A DNA stretch of 64,000 bases from Deinococcus sp. KNUC1210 (lineage in GTDB: Bacteria; Deinococcota; Deinococci; Deinococcales; Deinococcaceae), in contig NZ_CP092190.1 in the NCBI RefSeq assembly GCF_022344005.1, positions 1,774,001-1,838,000 on the forward strand, given 5' to 3'. The notes beneath the pieces were generated by a model. That model did not search any database. It was given only the letters and a program-made list of their open reading frames with translations, and was not told the DNA's origin. Positions 51,014 to 64,000 of this stretch are shown piece by piece. The translations under genes were made by a program, and so were the position numbers. Every line of letters begins with the position of its first letter. Within the stretch, counting starts at the first letter, position 1.

Positions 51014-51172
51014 GATGAATGCTCTCCTCTGCTCGCGCCGGGTCGGTATCCAGCCAGCCCCGGCAGCACGTCTTCAGTCTGACAGGCACGCCGCGCCGCG
51101 CCATCGGGCGAATGCACATGGCCGGGTAAGCCAGGTGGCGGACACCCGGAGTTGACACCTTTCAGCCGCTGC

Positions 51173-51700
51173 TCAGGGAGCCCGCCGACACACCTGATCG
51201 GCCCGCTTGATCAGGGCAGGCAGGCGGTGTGGCCCGGCCATCTGCGCGACGCAGCGGGCGGCCTCCCGGACATCCACCCCCTGTGCGGTGATGTACAGCG
51301 GGCGCTGGCTGTCGCCCCGGCACAGTGGCAGCGCGTGGGGCGACCCCTGAAAGGCGGTCTTGGCCAAGCCGATCACCGGCACCGACCTGCCCAGTGCGCC
51401 GTACAGATATGCGCCCAGCCCGGCCCGGCCCGCCGCATCGAGCGTCACGTATCCGTCGATTACCACGGCTGTCAGCGCTCCCGCCACCTGCGTGGCCGCT
51501 TCCAGCACCGCCAGCAGGCACGGCAGCTCACGCTGGTAGAAAGCTCCCGGCTGATAGGGCAGCACTTCGTCGAGCCGCTGCACCAGTTCGTGTGCGGGCG
51601 CAGCGTCGGGCCAGTCGCGGAACAGCACGGCAGCGGCGCGGGCGCTGTCCCCAGTTCCGCTGGGCTCCGGGCGGTAATCGACATCGGTGCAGACGAGCAT
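51173..51700 (-). CDS. Endonuclease V-like protein, divergent
   Basis: A 175-residue protein resembling endonuclease V, which nicks next to inosine in DNA or RNA. Seen: the metal Asp in CTDVDY, LPYQPGAFYQRELPCLL with the conserved Glu, VVIDGYVTLDAAGRAGLGAY with the third Asp, and IGLAKTAFQG with the conserved Lys. The usual HGxxHPRxxGxAxH segment is altered: the histidine expected after the third Asp is missing. Activity therefore needs doubt. It lies 159 bases upstream of rtcB on the same strand. Confidence 0.75.
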   Translation of the reverse strand: MLVCTDVDYRPEPSGTGDSARAAAVLFRDWPDAAPAHELVQRLDEVLPYQPGAFYQRELPCLLAVLEAATQVAGALTAVVIDGYVTLDAAGRAGLGAYLYGALGRSVPVIGLAKTAFQGSPHALPLCRGDSQRPLYITAQGVDVREAARCVAQMAGPHRLPALIKRADQVCRRAP

Positions 51701-51724
51701 GGCGCAGCATATCTCCGGCTGGCG

Positions 51725-53492
51725 TCAGGTCAGCTCGAAGCGGGCCGCTTCCTCCAGCGCCGCGTACCGCCCACCCCGCCGCCGAAGCACCTGGGGCGCA
51801 CCTTCCTCGACCACCACGCCGCCTTCGAGTACCACCACCCGGTCGGCGCTGCGGGCCAGCGACAGGCGGTGCGTCACGATCAGGGCGGTGCGGCCACGCA
51901 TCAGCCGTTCGAGCGCCTCCACGATGCTCGCTTCCGATTCGGCGTCGACCGCGCTCGTCGGCTCGTCGAGCAGCAGCACGGCAGGCTGTGCCAGCAGCAC
52001 TCTGGCGATGGCAAGGCGCTGACGCTGCCCGCCCGACAGCTTCACGCCGCGCTCGCCCACCAGCGTCTCCAGGCCCTGCGGCAGACTCTGCACGAAGTCG
52101 AGCGCACTCGCCACCCGCAGCGCCGCTTCCACCTCCTGCGCCGACGCGTCCGGACGGGCGTAGCGCACGTTCTCCAGCACCGTGTTCGTGAAACAGGAAG
52201 GTGTCCTGCTGCATCAGGGTGGCGGCGCGGCGCAGGCTGGGCAGCGTCAGCGTCCGTACATCGTGCCCGTCGAGCAGCACGCGGCCCGACTGCGGATCGA
52301 AGGTGCGGGTCAGCAGGCCGATCAGCGTGCTTTTGCCCGCTCCGCTGCTGCCCAGAATGGCGACCCGCTCGCCCGGCGCGACGTGCAGGCTCAGCCCCTT
52401 CAACACCGGCTGGGCCGGATCGTAGCCAAAATACACGTCCTCGAAACGGATCTCGCCGCGTGCAGGCAGTGGCAGCGGCACGGCGTCCGGGGCCTGCACG
52501 ATGTCCTGCGGCGCGTCCAGCACCTGAAAGATGCGCCGCCCACTGGCCTCGGCCCGCTGGAGCAGATCGTTGATGTTCACGAGGTCGTCGATGGGGCCGT
52601 AAAAATACCGCCCGTAGCCCCGGTACGCCAGCAGACCGCCGAGCGTGAACTGCCCGCGTGCGATCAGGAAGACGCCGCCGCCGAGCATCAGGATGTTGCC
52701 GAAGTTGGAGACGAAGCGCACGAGCGGAAACGTCCGGTTGCGAATCGTCACGGCCTTGACGCCCTCGGCGTAGAGCTGCTGCCCGATCTCAGCGACTTTT
52801 CCCGCCTCGGCCTCCTCGCGGGCGAACCCCTGCACCACCCGAATCCCGCCGATCCGGTCGGTGATGAGGGCCGACAGGTCGCCCAGGCGGTTCCTGGCAG
52901 CGCGGTAGGCAGGGCGCACCGACGCGTTGTAGCGGGTCAGCATCAGGCCCACGATCAGCATCGGCAGCGTCACGACCACGCCCAGCAGCGGTTGCAGCGC
53001 GATAAAGATGGCGATCACCCCGACGAGGCGCAGCGCATTTCCCAGTACAGCGTCGGTGCCGCGCAGCAGCACGTCCTGAATACCGTCTACATCGGCAGTG
53101 ACGCGCGAGAGCAGATCGCCGGTGCGCTGCGACTCGAAATACCCCGCCGACTGCGAGGCCAGTTTGTTGTATAGCCGCAACCGCAGATCGAGCGTGAGCT
53201 GCTGCCCGGCCCGCTCCAGCAGCAGCCCACGCCACGCACTCAGCAGTTGCTGCACCGCGAACACGCCCACCAGCAGGGCCAGCTGTCCGCCGATATAGGT
53301 CCAGTGCGGCGTGAAGGTGTTTCCGCTGCGGGTCAGGCCATGATCCACCACCCGGCCCCACACCAGCGGCGGATACAGTTCGGCGGCGACACTGAGCGTC
53401 AGGAACAGCATGCCCCACGCCACCTGAGCGCGGTAGGGCAACAGCAGCCCATACAGGCGGCGGGTCACGGACGGCGCGGCAGCGGCAGGCAT
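51725..53492 (-). CDS. ABC exporter, fused TMD-NBD, frameshifted
   Basis: A half-transporter of the MsbA/multidrug type: six TM helices (residues about 18-310) followed by an ATPase with Walker A ILGSSGAGKSTLIGLL, signature LSGGQRQRLAIARVL, Walker B AVLLLDEPTSAVD and H-loop ALIVTHRLS. Domain halves are in different frames: removing one T of 52185-52186 restores FLFHDTVLENVRYA and a protein of about 588 residues. A homodimer or a partner elsewhere is needed. Likely a sequence error rather than a dead gene. Confidence 0.87.
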
Positions 53493-53567
53493 GCGCGGAG
53501 GCTAGCGCGGCTGACTCGACGGGAAGGAAGGTGATGTTACGGGGACCTTCACGCCTGCGCGGGGCAG

Positions 53568-54230
53568 TCAGCCGAAGACGGTGGCCCGCTCGTCCAGGGT
53601 GCTGAACGCCGCCCGCACCCGACTTAGCTGCGCGGCCCGCTCGTCGGCGCTGATCCGCACCGGGCTGTGGCCTACCACCGGGGCCAGCACGGTATAGCCC
53701 ACGAAACGCAGCATGCCGTTCTGGATATGAAACAGCACCGTGTCCAGGTCGCCGTTGTTGGCCTGCGGGCCGTAGGCACCTTCCGGGCCGCCAGTCGTGA
53801 ACAGCAGGAGCGCCCGCCGACCCAGGAATCGGCCCCGGTCGTAGGTTCCCACGCCCGCACCGTACACCGCGCCCATGGCAAACACCCGGTCAACCCAGCC
53901 TTTCAGCAGGGCAGGCAGGCTGAACCACCACAGCGGAAACGAAAAGACCAGCAGATCGGCTGCCAGCAGCTTTTCCAGTTCGGCGGCGACATCGGAAGCG
54001 ACGGTGCCGCCCTGAACAGCGCGGAACTGTTCGGCCTGGGGCTTGAAAGGGTCGGCCGGAAGATGCGTAAAGTCGTGCCGGTCGAGCGCTGCCTGCCAGT
54101 CCATGCGGTACAGATCGCTGATCTGCACGTCGTACCCACGGGCTTCCAGCGTGCGGGCGGCTTCCTGCATCTGGGCAGTGCAGAAGGAAGCGGCTTCGGG
54201 GTGGGCGTGGACGATCAGGGCGCGGGGCAT
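53568..54230 (-). CDS. NAD(P)H:quinone oxidoreductase-like flavoprotein
   Basis: A 220-residue flavodoxin-fold protein of the NQO1/KefF group. Seen: ALIVHAHPEAASFCTAQMQE at the N-terminus, LLVFSFPLWWFSLPALLKGW with the FMN/FAD-stacking Trp pair, and LLLFTTGGPEGAYGP. It transfers hydride to quinones or related compounds. Divergent from dnaE, with 99 bases between the two starts. Confidence 0.88.
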   Translation of the reverse strand: MPRALIVHAHPEAASFCTAQMQEAARTLEARGYDVQISDLYRMDWQAALDRHDFTHLPADPFKPQAEQFRAVQGGTVASDVAAELEKLLAADLLVFSFPLWWFSLPALLKGWVDRVFAMGAVYGAGVGTYDRGRFLGRRALLLFTTGGPEGAYGPQANNGDLDTVLFHIQNGMLRFVGYTVLAPVVGHSPVRISADERAAQLSRVRAAFSTLDERATVFG

Positions 54231-54329
54231 ACAGAGAGTGTAGTGAGTGCCTGCCGAGACCGGAGCAGTGAGCAGGCGTCAAGACAGACGGGCACAGTGC
54301 GGTTTCTGTTCCAGCCGTACACTGACCGC

Positions 54330-58350
<4,021 letters not shown>

Positions 58351-58458
58351 GCAGGCAGCCTGCAGGATTCGCCGGACAGCTGGCCCGGCACAGCCTGTCT
58401 CCTGTGGGTGCTGCCCCTATGATTCAGCCATGCCGCCGCAGTTCAGCAGGGTTCTGAA

Positions 58459-59040
58459 ATGGTGAAACGTCCACCGCCCGTCACGCCCGAAGGGTTCCTG
58501 GCAACCCAGGATCTGAAGGAGCGCGGCTGGACGGCCCGGCTGATCCGTGACTTTCTGGGACAGCACGACGCCGAGCGCCCCAACGGGCTGAAAATGGGCC
58601 GCCGCAAACTGCCGCCCGTGAAGCTGTACACCGAAGACCGCGTGAACGAGGCCGAGCGGGACGAGCCGTTTCTGGTGGCCCAGGGGCGGGCGATGGAAGC
58701 GCGTGAACGGGCGGAAAAAGCGGGCCGTACTCGCCGTGCCAACCGCAATCGCCTGCTGACAGAGTTGGTCGACGAGTGGACGCCCCCGGTCAGGGCAGCA
58801 GCGCTGCGAACAGGGGCCGTCAACAAGGCGCGGGAACCCTATGCCAGAGCGCTGGCACAGGAGCTGAAACGCGTGGCGACGGCAGCGGGCAAGCTGACGA
58901 CTCCGGAAGAACGCTTCGTGAAACGGGCGCTGGCCTTCCGGCTCGATGCGGCGCTGGCGACGGTCTATCCGTGGTTTCCGGTGCCGAAGGCCGAGGAAGC
59001 GCCTGCCCGCGCCCAGAGGCCGGACGACGACTGGGACTGA
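58459..59040 (+). CDS. Conserved-looking basic protein of unknown function
   Basis: A 193-residue, strongly charged helical protein. The N-terminal segment FLATQDLKERGWTARLIRDF resembles a helix-turn-helix-like DNA-reading fold, followed by LKMGRRKLPPVKLYTEDRV and a coiled-coil-like stretch (EARERAEKAGRTRRANRNRL). I cannot name a family. It follows dnaE by 109 bases on the same strand, which hints at a nucleic-acid role, but this is inference only. Confidence 0.7.
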   Translation: MVKRPPPVTPEGFLATQDLKERGWTARLIRDFLGQHDAERPNGLKMGRRKLPPVKLYTEDRVNEAERDEPFLVAQGRAMEARERAEKAGRTRRANRNRLLTELVDEWTPPVRAAALRTGAVNKAREPYARALAQELKRVATAAGKLTTPEERFVKRALAFRLDAALATVYPWFPVPKAEEAPARAQRPDDDWD

Positions 59041-59067
59041 CCCTCTGGAGTTCCCCGGAGCGGACCG

Positions 59068-59586
59068 CTACTCGCGCTCGCTGGAAGCGGCCGCCAGCCC
59101 GTCGAACCGTGGGCTGCCTTTTGTCGGCACGCCGCCCTGCTCTTCGAGGCCCACCTTCCCCGCCCACAGGCGCAGCAGCAGCCAGCCCATCAGACCGCTG
59201 AGCAGCGTCAGTGTCAGCAGGGCCAGCAGGCTCAGCGGTTCCTTCAGGGTCGTGCAGGCCATCAGCAGCGGGGCAGCGGGCGCACTCGCCGCCTGAATCG
59301 CCGCGCTCATCGCCAGATCACGGCCTTCAGGCGTGCCCGAAGTCGCCGCTTTCATCTTCTGCTGAGCCAGTGCCAGAGCCAGCACCGCGCACAGGACGCC
59401 CGCCGCACTCAGGCCCAGCAGCGCGGGCAGCGAGGCCCAGGCGGGCGTGAACAGGGCCAGCGGCACGCCGATCAGCAGGCCTGGCAGCGCCAGCAGCCCC
59501 AGATTCATCAGGTACAGGCGGCGCAGCGCAGCCAGCAGGCGGGAGCGGGTCGGCGTATCGCCCAGGCCGGTCAGAGGGCGCAGCAT
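59068..59586 (-). CDS. Hydrophobic membrane protein of unknown function
   Basis: A 172-residue protein with about four TM helices (roughly residues 28-48, 50-75, 96-112, 118-138) and a polar C-terminal tail. No family is recognised. The ATG at 59586 follows directly after the ygfZ TGA (TGAATG), so translation is coupled to ygfZ. Ala/Leu-rich composition limits what can be said. Confidence 0.7.
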   Translation of the reverse strand: MLRPLTGLGDTPTRSRLLAALRRLYLMNLGLLALPGLLIGVPLALFTPAWASLPALLGLSAAGVLCAVLALALAQQKMKAATSGTPEGRDLAMSAAIQAASAPAAPLLMACTTLKEPLSLLALLTLTLLSGLMGWLLLRLWAGKVGLEEQGGVPTKGSPRFDGLAAASSERE

Positions 59587-60486
59587 TCAGCCCGAGACGT
59601 GCGCGGGGCCGTCTTCCTGCGGTACATCAGCGTCCGCGTCGGTGACTGCGCGTGCCTGTCCCGTTCCCACCGTCAGGAGCGCACCGGACGGGGCATCTCT
59701 GCGGAGTTTCGCCAGCGCCAGTGTGCCCGCACTCGCCCCGGTCACGCCCACTGCCCTGCCGTCCAGCAGAATCTCGGTATGGGCGGGAAGTGGACCGGAA
59801 ACGGCCTCCAGACGGGCGAGCGAGTACCGGGTTTTCCCCCGCGCTTCCAGCCGCGCCATGATTTCCTGGCCCACGTAGCAGCCCTTGCGGTAGCTGATCG
59901 CGTCGTCCAGCCCCACTTCCTGAAGCAGCGACCCGGCCCAGCCGTCACGCCCCACATCACTGATGCCTGCCTGGATCCGCGCCGCTTCCAGCTCGGCAAA
60001 CGGCACGTCCTGGCCCAGCAGCGCCAGCAACTCGGCTCCGTGCTGCTGCAGATAGTGCACGTCCAGCCCCGGCGTGCCCGTGCGGTTGACCCGCGCTGCC
60101 AGCACCACGCCGCCGCCCAGCTGAAACTGCTGCACGTCTGCGCCTACTCCGTTCCAGCCGGGCAGGTCCTCATTCCACAGGTGCAGCGTCGCCAGCACCG
60201 CCGATACGTCCTGCACCTCGACCTGATCGAAGATGATGTATTTTTTCAGCCGCGCTGCCAGCGCCTGTGCCGCGCCCTCGTCGAGGTGCAGATACACGTC
60301 GTCCGGGCGGCGATAGACGCGGGCGAACTGCTCGATCTGCCCCTTCACGTTCAGAAAACAGGCGGGGACCATGCCGGGCGTTGGGGCGGCCTTGAGATTG
60401 CCGGTCATCTGGCCCTGCACGAAATCCAGGCGATCTGGCCCGGTCAGACGCAGGGCGCTGCTTGGAAGGCGGGTGAAACGTGACAT
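59587..60486 (-). CDS. ygfZ: Folate-binding protein YgfZ/CAF17-like
   Basis: Assists iron-sulfur cluster assembly or repair with a folate cofactor. The 299-residue GcvT-like protein carries the family signature K-G-C-Y-x-G-Q-E in [14 protein letters not shown] and the N-terminal [20 protein letters not shown]. It lacks the catalytic residues of aminomethyltransferase. Coupled to the downstream membrane protein; divergent from a small membrane protein gene 63 bases away. Confidence 0.92.
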   Translation of the reverse strand: MSRFTRLPSSALRLTGPDRLDFVQGQMTGNLKAAPTPGMVPACFLNVKGQIEQFARVYRRPDDVYLHLDEGAAQALAARLKKYIIFDQVEVQDVSAVLATLHLWNEDLPGWNGVGADVQQFQLGGGVVLAARVNRTGTPGLDVHYLQQHGAELLALLGQDVPFAELEAARIQAGISDVGRDGWAGSLLQEVGLDDAISYRKGCYVGQEIMARLEARGKTRYSLARLEAVSGPLPAHTEILLDGRAVGVTGASAGTLALAKLRRDAPSGALLTVGTGQARAVTDADADVPQEDGPAHVSG

Positions 60487-60549
60487 GGCTGGAGCTTAAC
60501 CCAGGAATGCACCGGGCAACGTGACGCAGCCGGGCGTGTACCCTGGCGT

Positions 60550-60918
60550 ATGGACAAGCTCAGCACCGCTCTGGAACCGTACCGCCGCCCCGGTCCCGCC
60601 CGCTTTCGGCTGTACGGCGGGCTCTACGCCCTGCTGATCCTGACGGCGCTGCTCGGCAACAAACGCAGCGGCGATATCGGCACCCTCGCCGCCCTGCGCC
60701 GCAGCTCCTTTACCCGCATCATGTTCATGGATATCGGAGCGCTCAGCACGCTGGGAGCGCTGTATCTGGCGCTGACCGGCAGAACGCCCGCCCGTTTTCC
60801 AGCCGCCATCGCGAGTCTGTTCGTGGGCAGCTTCGCCCTGATTCCGGGGCTGGCCTACGAGGACTGGGCAGCGAGCCACAGCGAAGCCAAAGTGCCGCCG
60901 GTCGCCCGCAGTCGCTGA
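60550..60918 (+). CDS. Small membrane protein of unknown function
   Basis: A 122-residue protein with three likely TM helices: residues about 24-38, 58-78 and 85-104 (RFPAASLFVGSFALIP region). No family recognised. It is convergent with the peroxiredoxin gene, ending 36 bases from its stop, with no clear terminator between them. Confidence 0.68.
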   Translation: MDKLSTALEPYRRPGPARFRLYGGLYALLILTALLGNKRSGDIGTLAALRRSSFTRIMFMDIGALSTLGALYLALTGRTPARFPAAIASLFVGSFALIPGLAYEDWAASHSEAKVPPVARSR

Positions 60919-60954
60919 AGAGGGGCTGGAGTTGTCAACGGCAGGTCTCTTTCC

Positions 60955-61410
60955 TCAGAGGCCTTTGACGGTCGCCAGCACCTGCTCGGGGCGGAGCGTG
61001 TAATCGCCGGTCTTGGCTTCCACGTACTCGAATCGCACCACACCCGACGTATCGATCACGAACACCGCCCGCTGACTGATGCCGCGCTCGTCGATGGCGA
61101 CGCCGTAGTCGCGGGCAACCTTCAGATTCATGTCGGCCAGCAGCGGCACCTCGATGCCGTATTCGGCGGCCCAGGCCTTGTGCGCCCAGACGCTGTCGCG
61201 GTTGACGCCCAGCACCACCGCGCCCGCATCGCCAAAATCATCCTGACGGCCCGAGTATTCGGGAAGCTGCATGCTGCACACCGGCGAGAAATCGAGCGGA
61301 TAGAACACCAACACCACCGCCTTCTGTCCCCGGTAGCTGCTGAGCGTCACCGGATCTCCGGCAGAGGAAGGCAGGGTAAACTCTGGGGCGGGCTGTCCGA
61401 GCAGGCTCAT
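60955..61410 (-). CDS. Peroxiredoxin (Bcp/AhpC-TSA family)
   Basis: A thiol peroxidase that reduces peroxides. The 151-residue protein has APEFTLPSSAGDPVTLSSYR at the start and the peroxidatic Cys45 in YPLDFSPVCSMQLPEY; the usual Thr two residues before is Pro-Val here. Later, VLGVNRDSVWAHKAWA and GVAIDERGISQRAVFVIDTSG fit the family. Only one cysteine is conserved, suggesting a 1-Cys or atypical mechanism. Divergent from the penicillin acylase gene. Confidence 0.92.
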   Translation of the reverse strand: MSLLGQPAPEFTLPSSAGDPVTLSSYRGQKAVVLVFYPLDFSPVCSMQLPEYSGRQDDFGDAGAVVLGVNRDSVWAHKAWAAEYGIEVPLLADMNLKVARDYGVAIDERGISQRAVFVIDTSGVVRFEYVEAKTGDYTLRPEQVLATVKGL

Positions 61411-61519
61411 GGCTTCAGAATAGCGCGTGGCTTTCCGGGGCTGTTCTCGTCTCGGCCTCCTGGTCTTCCCGGCACTCTAACAGGCGAGCCGCCGACACGG
61501 GCGCTATCCTGAACGCTCC

Positions 61520-63884
<2,365 letters not shown>

Positions 63885-63908
63885 GCCGGACGATTTCGCC
63901 GCATACGA

Positions 63909-63969
63909 TTGACTTTCCGTGCATACCGCGCTATTCTTTTTCTATCAGCGTCCTTCGGGGCGCTTTTTT
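63909..63969 (+). promoter_or_regulatory. Promoter-terminator element, copy B
   Basis: -35 TTGACT (63909-63914), 17-base spacer with TGCATAC, -10 TATTCT (63932-63937), then a hairpin AGCGTCC (63947-63953), UUCG loop and GGGCGCT (63958-63964) followed by six Ts ending at 63969. The same elements occur in copies A and C. It lies 25 bases after the acylase stop, so the hairpin might also serve as the terminator of that gene; the promoter part is not needed for that. Confidence 0.75.
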
Positions 63970-64000
63970 GTTGCCCGCAGCGGCCTCTCCTCAAATCCCC

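Overview
The window is a high-GC (mostly 60-70 % G+C), gene-dense bacterial chromosome segment whose protein families, TTGACA/TATAAT-type promoters and RBS usage fit the genus Deinococcus. That is inference from gene content; no rRNA or other definitive marker is present. About 60 protein genes are supported. I see no tRNA, rRNA, CRISPR array, integrase or complete insertion sequence.

Layout. 1-9.6 kb: end of an acyl-CoA ligase, an orphan ribbon-helix-helix protein, a methyltransferase, metK, ridA, a two-component system with two small genes, a PBP4-type carboxypeptidase and an APH-like kinase. 9.7-24.9 kb: a cluster, nearly all on the minus strand, that reads as a complete reductive pyrimidine degradation route: preT/preA (uracil to dihydrouracil), dihydropyrimidinase, an ABC importer with NMT1-like binding protein, an N-carbamoyl amidohydrolase (to beta-alanine), a SnoaL-like protein, a PucR-like regulator, a class III aminotransferase (to malonate semialdehyde) and an MmsA-type dehydrogenase (to acetyl-CoA). 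Two low-GC genes, a HEPN-like protein and a two-TM protein, are spliced into it with their stop codons overlapping the next start codon. 25.4-31.2 kb: truA, rraA, surE, YgjP-like protease, DUF4384 and MOSC proteins, neutral zinc peptidase. 31.3-40.2 kb: flavin reductase-like protein, Nudix, MMPL transporter, glycolate oxidase Fe-S subunit, SAP/Rho-N-like protein, spermidine synthase-like methyltransferase, APC permease plus UspA. 40.2-41.3 kb: an AT-rich island with a lipoprotein gene and inverted repeats. 41.4-47.4 kb: the operon purC-purS-purQ-dinB-purL-purF ending in a clear terminator and preceded by a structured leader. 47.7-64 kb: DUF1152, NADAR, rtcB, an endonuclease V-like gene, an ABC exporter, a quinone reductase-like gene, dnaE, ygfZ, peroxiredoxin and a penicillin acylase.

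Two points cut across the window. First, eight otherwise normal genes (ridA, a pucR-like gene, preA, glcF, purL twice, an ABC exporter, dnaE and a penicillin acylase) carry nine single-base frameshifts, mostly at short homopolymers. Because dnaE should be indispensable, and purL is needed for purine synthesis, most are probably sequence errors, and I annotate these genes as whole. Second, a 60-70 bp element combining a strong promoter (TTGAC, 17-18 bp, TATYCT), a conserved TGCATAC in the spacer and an immediately following hairpin with a T-tract occurs three times (8.6, 26.3 and 63.9 kb). I know no named family for it, and it is the best candidate here for something undescribed.
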